A DNA stretch of 64,000 bases from Agrobacterium vitis (GCF_013337045.2 NZ_CP118259.1:2294001-2358000), one strand, 5' to 3'; shown: positions 8,199-17,601, counted from the stretch's first letter. A program made the numbers and translations. The notes: generated by a model not told the origin, from the letters alone.

Positions 8199-10385
8199 TC
8201 AGAACTTCTGAGAGATGGCGATCTTGAAATAACGCCCGGCTTCGGAATAAAGCGCATTGGCATTGGAGACGTCCTTCACCTCAAGCGCGTCGTAATATTG
8301 CTTGTCGAACAGATTGTAGACACCGGCCTGAAGGCGCAGGCCCTTGGTCTGTTCCGGCTCCCACCATCCCGTCAGATTGACGACGCCGTATCCGGCTGGC
8401 TTGGTGGAGGCGCTGGAGTCATCGGAGACGGCAGCGGCGGCCACCAGGCTGACATCCGCGCCCCAGGTCTGCCGTTCATAGCCGACACCGACAATGGCTT
8501 TCAGCGGCGCTACCGTGCTCAACAGCTCGTCGGTATCCAGATCCACGCCACGTGCATAGAACATTGAGCCATGCAGGTTGATGCCGTTGGTGAAGGTCTT
8601 GTGGCCCTCAATCTCGACGCCGCTGATGCGGACATTGGCGCGGTTGATATATTCATAGGTCCCAAGCACATAGCCCGTCGTGCGGATAACGTCCGAGGTG
8701 TCGATGAAATTCTTGTAGCGGGTGGTAAAGGCGCTGATCCGCCCGCCGAAATCCTCGTTGCCAAGATTGGCACCGACATCGAAGCCCCAGCTGGTTTCCG
8801 GCTTAAGGTCGGGATTGCCGATTGAGCGGTAGAACGGCGAATTGTCGTAATCCACATAGAGTTGGTAGGCGTTAGGCGACTTGAAGGCCGTGGAGAACTG
8901 GGCGTAAAGCTCGGCATCCGGCGTCACCTGCCAGGCGGCGCGCAGTTTGGGCGAGAGGTGGGCGCCATCCTGCCCCTCAGGCATGGTTCCCTTATAGCTG
9001 TCGGTCTCCTGCGGGTCTTCCTTGTACCAATCGAGGCGCAGGCCGGGCGTCAGTGAAACCGGGCTGTTGCCGAGCGAAATCTTGTCCTCGACAAAGGCGC
9101 CGAGCTTGTAGGAATTGATATCAGGCGAATAGGACTGGTTGGTGTGGTAATAGGCGCAGCCTGAAACGTAGGTGACTGAGCAGGTATCCTGACCAGCGAG
9201 ATAATAGCTGCTCTGACTGAAGCGAATATCAGCGCCGAAGGTCAGCTTGTGGTTCAGCGCACCCGTGCTGAAATCGGAATTGGCATAGCCGTTGAAACCG
9301 TAATCGCGCTGTTCGCTTTCCATGAACCGCTCGTAAATGCCGATTGGAGCCGTCAGGCGGTAGCTGGTTGTGCCTTCCAGGCGGGTGGCGCGCTGCCAAT
9401 AGAGGGTGGCGAAGGCGCTGTCGATCCAGCTATCAGCAGAGGTGCTGTTATAGACATAATCGAGCGAAACCCGGTCGCGGCCCTTGTCCTGGATATAATC
9501 GTAATCGCCAGCGCGATAGGTCGTGCCGTAACTGGTATTGGACTTGTAATCCTTCTTGGAATTATAGTCGTAATGCTCTGCCGTCAGACCGATCGTATGA
9601 CCGCCTTCCAGCTCCTGGCGGATCTTGAACAGGAAATTGCGGTCGTTATAGCTCATCGGATCGGCTTCCGTCCGGGTTCCGCGCGTGCCGCCGACGTCAC
9701 CGGTCGTCTCGGTCTCATGGCCGTATTTGTAGGAAGACTGGAACAGTACCGAGGTATTGCCGAATTTCTTGGCAATGGCCCCGGAGGCGGTGAGCGAGCG
9801 GTCCGAGCCGTCATAGCCGAGCTTGGCGATGCCGCCAAAGCTCTTGCCGTCGCCAATCAGGTCTTCCGGCTCATAGGTATGCAGGAGCAACGCACCGCCG
9901 AGCGCGCCGGAACCGGCCCGGCTGGAATCGGCGCTGTGCAGCACATCCACAGATGATAGCGAGTTGAAATCATAGGTATCGGCCCCGCCGCCATAGCTAT
10001 AAACGCTGTCGAAGAAATAAGGCACCGGAATGCCGTCGATGGTGGTCAGTACCCGATCAGCCTCCAGGCCGCGAATGTTGACGCTCTTGGAATTCTTCAC
10101 ATAGGTCACGCTCGGCTCGACCGTATTGCCGAGGTCGTCGACATCATCGATCTGCTTCTTCTGCAATTGCTCAGCCGAGGTATGGGTCGCCACCGGCGTG
10201 TCTTCCACGGAACCCTTTACAACCTTCTGGCCCTTGACGGTGATGGTCGAAAGCTCGGTCTGGCTGTTGGAGCCACCGTTTTCCGCCGTTTTTGCCGCTT
10301 CCTGCGCGATGACAGGCACGGTCGCATAGAAGGAGCAAAGTGCCGTGCAGGCAAGCAGAACAGGTCGAATTCCCCGAAAAGACAT
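8199..10385 (-). CDS. TonB-dependent heme/hemoglobin family receptor
   Basis: A 728-residue outer-membrane receptor. After a signal peptide (MSFRGIRPVLLACTALCSF...) come a TonB-box-like ELSTITVKGQKVV and a plug domain (TPVATHTSAEQLQKKQIDDV, VNIRGLEADRVLTTIDGIPV). A 22-strand-type barrel follows, ending in the aromatic terminus FKIAISQKF. FKSPNAYQLY and NPDLKPE match the FRAP and NPNL boxes typical of heme/hemoglobin receptors. The ATG at 10385 places the signal peptide correctly; the longer frame to 10508 would run through the promoter. Two TGA-N9-TCA iron-response boxes lie upstream, so iron-repressed expression by RirA is likely. No heme ABC transporter is adjacent. Confidence 0.9.
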   Translation of the reverse strand: MSFRGIRPVLLACTALCSFYATVPVIAQEAAKTAENGGSNSQTELSTITVKGQKVVKGSVEDTPVATHTSAEQLQKKQIDDVDDLGNTVEPSVTYVKNSKSVNIRGLEADRVLTTIDGIPVPYFFDSVYSYGGGADTYDFNSLSSVDVLHSADSSRAGSGALGGALLLHTYEPEDLIGDGKSFGGIAKLGYDGSDRSLTASGAIAKKFGNTSVLFQSSYKYGHETETTGDVGGTRGTRTEADPMSYNDRNFLFKIRQELEGGHTIGLTAEHYDYNSKKDYKSNTSYGTTYRAGDYDYIQDKGRDRVSLDYVYNSTSADSWIDSAFATLYWQRATRLEGTTSYRLTAPIGIYERFMESEQRDYGFNGYANSDFSTGALNHKLTFGADIRFSQSSYYLAGQDTCSVTYVSGCAYYHTNQSYSPDINSYKLGAFVEDKISLGNSPVSLTPGLRLDWYKEDPQETDSYKGTMPEGQDGAHLSPKLRAAWQVTPDAELYAQFSTAFKSPNAYQLYVDYDNSPFYRSIGNPDLKPETSWGFDVGANLGNEDFGGRISAFTTRYKNFIDTSDVIRTTGYVLGTYEYINRANVRISGVEIEGHKTFTNGINLHGSMFYARGVDLDTDELLSTVAPLKAIVGVGYERQTWGADVSLVAAAAVSDDSSASTKPAGYGVVNLTGWWEPEQTKGLRLQAGVYNLFDKQYYDALEVKDVSNANALYSEAGRYFKIAISQKF

Positions 10386-10518
10386 GGTGCAAACTTTCAA
10401 AACGGCGCACGAAACCCTTCGACTGCAGGGCAGTGCAGCCGGTTTCGCACGCAATTGGTCGTCCCCGAAACAAAGACGCGTCAGACTTGCGCGCCTTAAT
10501 TCGGACACTTAGTAAACA

Positions 10519-10533
10519 TGATTTTTTATGTCA
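10519..10533. promoter_or_regulatory. IRO box 1 (RirA-type iron-responsive operator candidate)
   Basis: TGATTTTTTATGTCA fits the rhizobial IRO pattern TGA-N9-TCA in the AT-rich leader of the TonB receptor gene. Confidence 0.6.
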
Positions 10534-10545
10534 AGATTAAAAACA

Positions 10546-10560
10546 TGATTAAATAAATCA
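10546..10560. promoter_or_regulatory. IRO box 2 (RirA-type iron-responsive operator candidate)
   Basis: TGATTAAATAAATCA fits TGA-N9-TCA and sits at the centre of a perfect 9-bp inverted repeat (AACATGATT / AATCATGTT, 10542-10564). It is spaced 27 bp centre-to-centre from box 1. Confidence 0.65.
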
Positions 10561-10607
10561 TGTTATATTTTGCACTTTAGTGATGTAAAACGACGAAACA
10601 CTATTCT

Positions 10608-12275
10608 TTAAAACAGGCCTTCGACCAGTCCCTCGTCATCGAGCCGGATGGTTTCGGCGGCCGGCTTTCTCGGCAGGCCGGGCATGGTCATGATATCGCC
10701 GGTAATGGCCACCACGAAACCGGCGCCGGCCGATAGCCGCACGTCGCGCACATGCACGTCATGGCCATCGGGAGCACCGAGCAGCGACGGGTCGGTGGAG
10801 AAGGAATATTGGGTCTTGGCGATGCAGACCGGCAGGTTGCCATAGCCCATGGCCTCGAACTGAGCGAGTTGGTCGATGACAGCGCGGTCCGCAGTGACAC
10901 TCCCTGCGCGGTAAATCCGCTTGGCGACCGTCTCTATCTTGGCAAACAGCGGCATGTCGTCTGGGTAAAGAGGCTGGAAATCGGCAACGCCGCTATCGGC
11001 CATGGCCGACACTTTCCTCGCCAGTTCCTCAATGCCCGCACCCCCTTCGGCCCAATGGCGGCAGAGTACGGCTTCGACGCCGATACTGGCAGCATAATCC
11101 TGAAGGGCGGCGATCTCCGCCGGCGTGTCGGACAGGAAATGGTTGATGGCGACGATAACAGGCACGCCAAAGCCCCGGACATTTTCCACATGCCGCCCAA
11201 GGTTGACAGCACCACGGACCAGAGCGCCTACATCCTCGCGGCCAAGCTCCGTTTTGGCGACACCACCATTCATCTTCAGCGCCCGCACCGTGGCGACGAT
11301 GACGGCCGCTGCCGGGCGAAGACCGGCCTTGCGGCATTTGATATCGAAGAATTTTTCAGCCCCCAGATCGGCGCCAAAGCCCGCTTCCGTCACCACATAA
11401 TCGGCAAGCTTCAGGGCGGCCCTCGTCGCCACCACCGAATTGCAGCCATGGGCGATATTGGCAAACGGCCCGCCATGCACCAGCGCCGGATTGTTTTCCA
11501 GCGTCTGCACCAGATTGGGCTGCATCGCCTCTTTCAACAGCACCGTCATGGCTTGATGGGCATGGATGTCGCGGGCATGCACGGGCGTCTTGTCACGGCG
11601 GTAGCCGATGACGATCTGGCCCAACCGCGTTTCCAGATCGGCCAGATCGCGAGCCAGACAGAGAATGGCCATCACTTCGGAAGCAACCGTGATATCGAAG
11701 CCGGTTTCGCGCGGAAAGCCGTTGCGCACGCCGCCCAGGGCGCCAACCATCTCCCGTAGCGCCCGGTCGTTCATATCGACAACACGGCGCCAGGCGATGC
11801 GGCGAGTATCGAGATCCTGCTCATTGCCCCAATAGATATGGTTATCGATCATCGCCGCCAGCAGGTTATGCGCGGAGGTGATGGCATGGAAATCGCCGGT
11901 GAAATGCAGGTTGATGTCTTCCATCGGCACGACTTGAGCCCGACCGCCGCCAGCAGCGCCCCCCTTGACCCCGAAACAGGGACCAAGCGACGGCTCGCGC
12001 ACGCAGACCATGGCCTTGGCACCGATACGGTTCAGCCCGTCCACCAGACCGACCGTGGTCGTGGTCTTGCCCTCGCCAGCCGGTGTCGGATTGATTGCCG
12101 TCACCAGGATGAGCTTGCCATCCTTGCGATCCGCCAGCGAGCGTAGGAAAGAAGCGCTGATCTTAGCCTTGTCATGGCCATAGGGCTGCAAATCACCGGG
12201 GCTGATTCCCAGACGCTCGCCAATCTGCGTGATCGCAAGCTTCGATGCTGCACGTGCAATTTCAATATCCGACAT
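10608..12275 (-). CDS. fhs: Formate--tetrahydrofolate ligase
   Basis: A 555-residue cytoplasmic enzyme that makes 10-formyl-THF from formate, THF and ATP. It shows the N-terminal [11 protein letters not shown], the P-loop [16 protein letters not shown], the [20 protein letters not shown] segment and the [13 protein letters not shown] segment. Length matches the family. The start at 12275 is supported by AAGAGG eight bases upstream, whereas the frame continues to 12314 without a site. It stands alone upstream of the TonB receptor gene on the same strand, but the receptor has its own promoter region. Rhizobial repeats lie immediately beyond its 5' end, at 12333-12531. Confidence 0.96.
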   Translation of the reverse strand: MSDIEIARAASKLAITQIGERLGISPGDLQPYGHDKAKISASFLRSLADRKDGKLILVTAINPTPAGEGKTTTTVGLVDGLNRIGAKAMVCVREPSLGPCFGVKGGAAGGGRAQVVPMEDINLHFTGDFHAITSAHNLLAAMIDNHIYWGNEQDLDTRRIAWRRVVDMNDRALREMVGALGGVRNGFPRETGFDITVASEVMAILCLARDLADLETRLGQIVIGYRRDKTPVHARDIHAHQAMTVLLKEAMQPNLVQTLENNPALVHGGPFANIAHGCNSVVATRAALKLADYVVTEAGFGADLGAEKFFDIKCRKAGLRPAAAVIVATVRALKMNGGVAKTELGREDVGALVRGAVNLGRHVENVRGFGVPVIVAINHFLSDTPAEIAALQDYAASIGVEAVLCRHWAEGGAGIEELARKVSAMADSGVADFQPLYPDDMPLFAKIETVAKRIYRAGSVTADRAVIDQLAQFEAMGYGNLPVCIAKTQYSFSTDPSLLGAPDGHDVHVRDVRLSAGAGFVVAITGDIMTMPGLPRKPAAETIRLDDEGLVEGLF

Positions 12276-12332
12276 CAGCCTCTTAACCCTGTCTCTACAC
12301 CGTTTCCGGCACATATCTTTCAGGCAGCTCGT

Positions 12333-12396
12333 GCTACAGCGCCGTGCGTTTTATAAGACGCACGGCGCTGTAGCATTTTAAATCTGCTGCACGTTT
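12333..12396. repeat. Bipartite palindromic intergenic repeat (RIME-like), copy 1, truncated
   Basis: GCTACAGCGCCGTGCGT and its exact complement form a 17-bp stem (12333-12374). A CTGCTGCACGTTTA segment follows, which is the start of the second palindrome seen complete in the copy at 43112-43218. The second half is cut off where the next repeat begins. Confidence 0.75.
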
Positions 12397-12402
12397 ACCC
12401 TT

Positions 12403-12531
12403 TATATCAAGTCTTCAAGATGCTCACGCATCCCTGCCGCGAAAGCGTTGAAAATATCGCAAAAGCATCCGGCGCTTGAGATATTTGCAAAGGCAATACG
12501 ATTGTCCAACTTCCATGGCGCATCGTATTAC
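12403..12531. repeat. Triple-palindrome intergenic repeat, copy 1
   Basis: This is the same element as 62765-62891. It has three consecutive hairpins: GATGCTCACGCATC, then TGAAAATATCGCAA facing CTTGAGATATTTGCA, then AATACGAT (12495-12502) facing ATCGTATT (12522-12529). The arms differ from the other copy but the pairing is kept. Confidence 0.7.
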
Positions 12532-13068
12532 CGCATAATTCAGCGCGCCCGGTAGAGCGTGACGCAAAATTTCTCGTGCGTGCGGAAACCCTTGAAAAAT
12601 CCATGAAACGGCCCATCCCGACGAACCCATCGGCAGAGGTAAAAGAACAGCCTAAATCATCACAAAAGCCCTGCGTGACGCATCCCATTGCGAGGTAGGA
12701 TTTTACGAATAAGAAGTTATGCGGGCATTAAGCGCAGCAAGCTCAACAGAAGGCGCTTATTTTCGCAGGACACGTTATTACCTTGACTTTTAGGGGGACT
12801 GGAGCTCATTTAACTCTCGCCACAATACATTTCCGACCGAAGCGGCACAGCGGAAGAATGCAACCGAAAGCAATAATATCTACTGCCAACTCAACTAAAA
12901 CGAAATATATATATTTTTTCCCTAATGAGTTCACAGAGTTTTGAAAGACATTTTTCGAAATTAATCGATAAGAACTTTCGAAAGCTCTAGGATTTAATAT
13001 ATAAAACCTCCTTGATATAAACCTACTCGCCACACACGCCGCCCCTACCTCAAATTCAGTCGCCCATC
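12532..13068. other. AT-rich intergenic region, no gene recognised
   Basis: About 540 bp between the repeats and the luxR-type gene. It becomes strongly AT-rich from about 12700 (for example the ATATATATATTTTTTCCC run near 12905). Only short frames without ribosome-binding sites are present. It may hold the promoter of the regulator at 13069 or a small RNA, but I can point to no specific one. Confidence 0.4.
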
Positions 13069-13794
13069 ATGTTGATTGCCGAGCGCCAAACACTGCTCAG
13101 TACAGAAATAACCGCAATGGAAAGCCGTGAGCATTGCACGGAGGTCCTGCGTAACGTTGCTCAGGCGTTTGGACTGTCGCATGGCAGTATCATGCTCGCC
13201 CCTTGTGCGACCGATGTGCATCTCATGCCGCTGGTCATGGAAACCACCTTGCCGATTGAATTCGGCCATGAATTCGACCGCCATCAATTCGTAAAATTCT
13301 GTCCGGTGGTCAAGAAATTCGCCGGCTCGATCCTGCCGCGAACCTGGGACATGAAATTCAGGGAACCTGATGACATGGCCGAGGAATGGCCAACTGCCAT
13401 GCGCGACCTGATGCTGCGGTTCAAACTGATCGTCGGCGTTGTCTTCATTTTTCCCTCCCTTGATTCCCGGCTGTATTTCATGCGGTTCGATGGGGACCGG
13501 TCGCCTCTCTCCCAATGCGAAGTCAATGAACTGGGCATGCTGGCAATGGCAGTTTTCGACACCTATGACCGCCTCCGCCGCACGGAATTGATGAATGTCG
13601 ATGTTCTCTCAGTGCGCGAGTTGGAAGTGCTTCGCTGGACGGCGCAGGGCAAAACTTCGGTCGAAATTGGCCAGATCCTCAGCCTCTCTGACCACACCAT
13701 AAACGCGTATATGACAACAGCTATGAAGAAGCTGGATTGCGTCAACCGGACGCAATTGGTAGCAAAGGCCATTAGGCTGAAGCTCATTCATTAA
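13069..13794 (+). CDS. LuxR-family transcriptional regulator, autoinducer-binding type
   Basis: A 241-residue DNA-binding regulator. The N-terminal part (about 10-165) has the size and pattern of the LuxR autoinducer-binding domain (REHCTEVLRNVAQAFGLSHG, WPTAMRDLMLRFKLIVGV). The C-terminal GerE-type helix-turn-helix (about 178-241) contains LSVRELEVLRWTAQGKTS and LSDHTINAYMTTAMKKL. No luxI-type synthase is in the window, so it is probably a solo receptor; its ligand is unknown. No clear ribosome-binding site precedes ATG 13069, and an internal ATG at 13117 is an alternative. The PAS gene 39 bases downstream is likely a partner. Confidence 0.85.
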   Translation: MLIAERQTLLSTEITAMESREHCTEVLRNVAQAFGLSHGSIMLAPCATDVHLMPLVMETTLPIEFGHEFDRHQFVKFCPVVKKFAGSILPRTWDMKFREPDDMAEEWPTAMRDLMLRFKLIVGVVFIFPSLDSRLYFMRFDGDRSPLSQCEVNELGMLAMAVFDTYDRLRRTELMNVDVLSVRELEVLRWTAQGKTSVEIGQILSLSDHTINAYMTTAMKKLDCVNRTQLVAKAIRLKLIH

Positions 13795-13807
13795 TTCATT
13801 TGCTTCA

Positions 13808-13843
13808 GCCAAGCCAAAAGGGAGGCTTTTCACTTGGCTTGGC
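13808..13843 (+). promoter_or_regulatory. Hairpin enclosing the ribosome-binding site of the PAS gene
   Basis: GCCAAGCC (13808-13815) pairs with GGCTTGGC (13836-13843). Inside it, AAAAG pairs with CTTTT and leaves GGAGG in the loop. The TTG start at 13834 lies at the base of the outer stem. Confidence 0.45.
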
Positions 13844-14283
13844 GCTCGAACAAACCGCGGCCTTGTCCGCTTCAAGATTTTCATTCAATTGGATTGCAGG
13901 ACTGTGATGTCGTCAATCTCACCCAGGCCATGAATATCTGTGGCTTCTGGCGACTGGATATAGATCAGGGCCATTTATATGGCACGCCGCATGTGTCGAA
14001 GCTCTACGAGCTAGACCATTCTGAAGGTCCATTGAATGTAAAGGATCTTTGCGACCGTATGCACCCGCAGGACGTAGACCAGGTGATGGACAGCTATTAT
14101 CGCGCCGCCACCAGTCGTGGTGTTTTCCACAGTATTCACCGGATCATCACCACAAGCGGTACTTTGAAATATATTCGTACCGTCGGTCTCTATCATCCCG
14201 TGGAAGGAGGATCAGGCGAATATCGCGGCATGCTGCATGAGTTGTTTCAACTGGAGCCCACAGCAAGCTTCATCGAATTATAA
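13834..14283 (+). CDS. PAS domain protein
   Basis: A 149-residue single-domain sensor protein. Residues about 25-140 form a PAS fold of the PAS_3 type: MNICGFWRLDIDQGHLYGTP, then HPQDVDQVMDSYYRAATSRG, then the strand pair FHSIHRIITTSGTLKYIRTV. No output domain follows, so it probably acts through protein contacts. It starts 39 bases after the luxR-type gene on the same strand. The TTG at 13834 has GGGAGG eight bases upstream; a shorter start at ATG 13930 would remove the first PAS helix. The two genes probably form a small signalling operon, with translation of this one possibly limited by the hairpin around its start. Confidence 0.75.
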   Translation: MAWRSNKPRPCPLQDFHSIGLQDCDVVNLTQAMNICGFWRLDIDQGHLYGTPHVSKLYELDHSEGPLNVKDLCDRMHPQDVDQVMDSYYRAATSRGVFHSIHRIITTSGTLKYIRTVGLYHPVEGGSGEYRGMLHELFQLEPTASFIEL

Positions 14284-14286
14284 GAC

Positions 14287-14315
14287 ATGGCCCGGCGGTC
14301 TGTCCGCCGGGCCAT
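14287..14315. terminator. Bidirectional terminator between convergent genes
   Basis: ATGGCCCGGCGG and CCGCCGGGCCAT form a perfect 12-bp stem with loop TCTGT, placed between the stop codons of the PAS gene and the DUF2333 gene. Confidence 0.8.
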
Positions 14316-14321
14316 TAACCG

Positions 14322-15431
14322 TCAGCGTTGCAGAACGGCTCGCAATTCCACCATATTGGCGCGTACGCGCAACGTGTAGAAGCCCATGGTTGAGAGATGG
14401 TTCGGCATGAACAGCCCGTCCTCGCTGCCGTTGGAAACAATCATCGGTTGAACCTTGAGTGCGGCCTCGAACTGCTTTTCCAGCTCCGCCCAGATCGCCG
14501 TCAGGTTACGCTCGCGCACCACATCGATGAAATCGGCCTTTGCCGCCTGAAACAGGGCGTATTGTCCATAGAGCTGGCCATAGGCGAACCAGAAACGGTC
14601 GTCGGCCCGCGTGTCGAACCAACCACCATTATGCTCTTCCGAGCGGCGGCGCAGAATGTCGGAGGTATTGCCGAGGTCGCTGGCCAATCCATCGAGCAGT
14701 TTGACAAGATTGTCAGCCCGGGCATCGAACACCGCCTTGCAGGTTTCCAGATCGGAATTGAACCCACGCCAACTGGTGATTGCGGCGCGATAATAGCTTG
14801 GCGTCGGTGTCTTGAACCCGAACGGATTGGAGCCGAAATACCAGGTGCCTTCGTTGAACTGGATATTGCCGCGCGCATCCTGCAAATCGGTATTGATGCC
14901 GGACGTGCCCCTCACCCGGCCAAGATCGTCGGCCAGCACGATACCGACCCGGCGCGCCACCTGGTTGATACCGCGCTGGAACGATGCCTTGTTGTCGAAG
15001 AACGGTGTATCGTCCCAGCTCATCCCGAACAGGCCGAGCTTGTAGAGCAGCGTCGAGGACACCCAGACATTCTGATTGACATTGGAATCCGTCAGGTCGG
15101 CAACCGTGGTGACGATAGCGGAATTCTGGCAGGTGCCGGGCTTGTCGGCGATCTGCTGCCCGGCGGCAACCTTGCGGTCGCCAAAACCATAGGCCTTGGC
15201 AAAGGCCGGATCAAAGCCATACCAGACCTGGGTGCGCCACAAAAACTGCCCATAGGCCGCAATCAGCACCAGGACGATCAGGGCGACAGAGCCACGGAAA
15301 ATATAGGCCCGCTTGCCCGCTTCGCTATGGCGGGCGCGGAAGGGCCAGGCCACCGCCGTGTAGAGAAGATTACCGCTGCGCCGAAGCGCTCCCCAGAGCC
15401 CTCGGAAAAACCCCGTTAGCGCATTCAGCAT
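14322..15431 (-). CDS. DUF2333 family membrane-anchored protein
   Basis: A 369-residue protein of the DUF2333 family, function unknown. One transmembrane helix near the N-terminus (IFRGSVALIVLVLIAAYGQF) follows a basic cytoplasmic stretch. The remainder would be periplasmic and includes WVSSTLLYKLGLFGMSWDDT and GINTDLQDARGNIQFNEGTW. The ATG at 15431 has GGGAG about nine bases upstream; the frame extends to 15488 without a better site. It converges on the PAS gene across a strong terminator. Confidence 0.85.
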   Translation of the reverse strand: MLNALTGFFRGLWGALRRSGNLLYTAVAWPFRARHSEAGKRAYIFRGSVALIVLVLIAAYGQFLWRTQVWYGFDPAFAKAYGFGDRKVAAGQQIADKPGTCQNSAIVTTVADLTDSNVNQNVWVSSTLLYKLGLFGMSWDDTPFFDNKASFQRGINQVARRVGIVLADDLGRVRGTSGINTDLQDARGNIQFNEGTWYFGSNPFGFKTPTPSYYRAAITSWRGFNSDLETCKAVFDARADNLVKLLDGLASDLGNTSDILRRRSEEHNGGWFDTRADDRFWFAYGQLYGQYALFQAAKADFIDVVRERNLTAIWAELEKQFEAALKVQPMIVSNGSEDGLFMPNHLSTMGFYTLRVRANMVELRAVLQR

Positions 15432-15634
15432 CTGCCCTGTCTCCCGTCCTATGGTCATGGCAACGGCGGACGCGTAGCGTCCGGTCACTGCTCAACAGAT
15501 ATGTCTGCCCATCAACAATAACAACGATAAACCGCGTTTTTAACGACACAAGCTTTTCAGGTGGCGATATTTTTGAAAAACAACCTGTTGGACTTGTCGA
15601 CTGTCAAATCTCGGCGCCAACGTCAACCCGAGCG

Positions 15635-16213
15635 TCACCCATTGAACAGTTCATCCCAATGCAGGCGGCAGAAGGACACATATTTCTCGTTGCCGCCGAC
15701 CTCGATCTGCGCACCCTCGCGCATCACCTGGCCGCTGGCATCGAAGCGAGCATTCATCGTCGCCTTGCGGCCGCAATGGCAGATCGTGCGGATTTCGCGC
15801 AATTCATCGGCAATGCCCAACAGCAGCCGGGAGGCGGGAAACAGCTGACCCTGAAAATCCGTGCGCAACCCATAGGCCATGACCGGAATGTGCAGGCGGT
15901 CGGCAATCCGCGCCAATTGCCAGACATGGCCCTCACTCAAGAAATTGGCCTCGTCGACAAAAACGCATGCAATCGGCTCCCTTGCATGCATGGCCTCGAC
16001 CACGGCAAACAAATCGGTTTCCGGCTCGAAGGTTTCGGCCGGGCTGGACAGCCCAATGCGGGAAGCGACGCGGCCACGCCCGGCCCGATCATCCAGTGCG
16101 GCGACAAAAATCACCGTGCGCATGCCGCGCTCCTGATAATTGTAAGAGGCCTGCAACAGCATGGTGGATTTACCGGCATTCATGGCGGCATAATTGAAAT
16201 AGAGCTTGGCCAT
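15635..16213 (-). CDS. tdk: Thymidine kinase
   Basis: A 192-residue type II thymidine kinase that phosphorylates thymidine to dTMP in pyrimidine salvage. The P-loop is in MNAGKSTMLLQASYNYQERG. CVFVDEANFL carries the Walker B Asp and catalytic Glu. The lasso region contains the Zn-binding cysteines in ICHCGRKATMNAR and the C-terminal FCRLHW. The ATG at 16213 gives the usual MAKLYFNYAAMNAGKS start; a GTG two codons upstream is less likely. It is divergent from choX with a 340-bp gap. Confidence 0.95.
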   Translation of the reverse strand: MAKLYFNYAAMNAGKSTMLLQASYNYQERGMRTVIFVAALDDRAGRGRVASRIGLSSPAETFEPETDLFAVVEAMHAREPIACVFVDEANFLSEGHVWQLARIADRLHIPVMAYGLRTDFQGQLFPASRLLLGIADELREIRTICHCGRKATMNARFDASGQVMREGAQIEVGGNEKYVSFCRLHWDELFNG

Positions 16214-16553
16214 TGGCACCGTTTCCCTGGGCTTTCGTGTCTCGCGCCGCCATGCAGCACAAAAACAGGGCGGTTTTAACCCGAAAAATCAAAATTCCCC
16301 CGGTTTCTGCGCAGAGGAAAGGCAAAATCCTTGCCCGAAATGCACAGTCCCAAAAAAAATTCAAGGCTGGAGACTGCGGTTCGGCGCAGTTCTCGCCACG
16401 GGCCTTACCCCTGGATTTGCGGCGATGCAGCACATTTTTAAGGTGTGATGACAAAATGTCGCAAATGGCCCCTATAGACCGGCGCGAACACGCAGGCTTG
16501 CCTCGGCTGTTTATGTATTGATAATGCCGGGAACTAAAAAAGGGAGCATAATA
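16214..16553. other. Divergent intergenic region between tdk and choX
   Basis: About 340 bp without a convincing gene. It must hold the promoters of tdk (minus) and choX (plus). The stretch before choX has a clear GGGAG ribosome-binding site. I see no palindromic operator. Confidence 0.5.
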
Positions 16554-17525
16554 ATGCCGATTGCCAAGACACTGAAATTTGCACCGACGAAATACGCACT
16601 GGCCCTGGCCGGATGCGTCGCAGCATTCAGCTCCGCTGCCTATGCGGCTGAACCTGCCAGTTGCGGCACCGTTCGCATCTCGGATGTAGGCTGGACGGAT
16701 CTGGCCTCCACCAATGCCTCCTTCGTCACCGTTCTGGAGGCATTGGGTTACAAGGCCGACGTCAAGACGCTCGGCGTGCCCGTGACCTATTCCTCGATGA
16801 AGAACAAGGATATCGACGTCTTCCTCGGCAACTGGATGCCAGCTCAGAAGGAAGCCATCCAGCAATATCTCGACGACAAGTCGATCGACAGCGTCGCCGT
16901 CAATCTTGAAGGCGCGAAATACACGCTGGCCACCAATGCTGCCGGCGCCAAGCTCGGCATCAAGAGCTTCAAGGATGTCGCTGCTCACAAGGCCGAGCTT
17001 GATGGCAAGATCTACGGGATCGAGCCGGGCAATGAAGGCAATGGCATGATCGTGTCGCTGATCGACGGCGACAAGTTCGGCCTCAAGGGCTTTAACGTCG
17101 TCGAAAGCTCCGAACAGGGCATGTTGAGCCAGGTGACCCGCGCCGACAAGGAAAACAAGCCGGTGATCTTCCTGGCCTGGGCGCCGCATCCGATGAACAC
17201 CGCCCACCAGATCACCTATCTCGCCGATGGCGATGACACGGTGTTCGGCCCCAATTACGGTGGCGCGACGGTTTATACGGTGGCGCGCGGCGGCTATGCC
17301 AAGGAATGTCCAAATGTTGGCAAGCTGTTGACCAACATGAAGTTTTCGCTCGACATGGAAAATGCCATCATGGGCAAGATCCTCGATGATGGCGAAGATG
17401 CCGACAAGGCTGCCAAGACCTGGCTGAAGGCCAACCCGACCGTGATCGAGCCGTGGCTGGCTGGCGTCACCACCAAGGACGGCAAGGACGGGCTGGCGGC
17501 TGTCAAGACCAAGCTTGGTCTCTAA
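16554..17525 (+). CDS. choX: Choline ABC transporter substrate-binding protein ChoX
   Basis: A 323-residue periplasmic binding protein of the OpuAC/ProX type. The signal peptide ends near AAYAAEP. Trp and Tyr residues lie where ChoX builds its quaternary-amine aromatic cage (SDVGWTDLAS, FLGNWMPAQKEA, AKYTLATN, FLAWAPHPMN). GYKADVKTLGVPVTYSSMKN is typical of the family. The ATG at 16554 has GGGAG upstream; the frame extends to 16518 without support. It is followed by choW and choV, but a 306-bp gap with a hairpin repeat separates choX from choW. Confidence 0.94.
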   Translation: MPIAKTLKFAPTKYALALAGCVAAFSSAAYAAEPASCGTVRISDVGWTDLASTNASFVTVLEALGYKADVKTLGVPVTYSSMKNKDIDVFLGNWMPAQKEAIQQYLDDKSIDSVAVNLEGAKYTLATNAAGAKLGIKSFKDVAAHKAELDGKIYGIEPGNEGNGMIVSLIDGDKFGLKGFNVVESSEQGMLSQVTRADKENKPVIFLAWAPHPMNTAHQITYLADGDDTVFGPNYGGATVYTVARGGYAKECPNVGKLLTNMKFSLDMENAIMGKILDDGEDADKAAKTWLKANPTVIEPWLAGVTTKDGKDGLAAVKTKLGL

Positions 17526-17601
17526 TCACCACTGGCAGTCTATCCAATAATCGCCGCTGGCCGTCTGCAAATGGCAATTTCTGCACTTGAATGATGCAAT
17601 C

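Noticed and set aside
12806..13033. A 75-codon minus-strand frame in the AT-rich gap
   Set aside because: No ribosome-binding site and no family resemblance; AT-rich sequence with random-looking composition.
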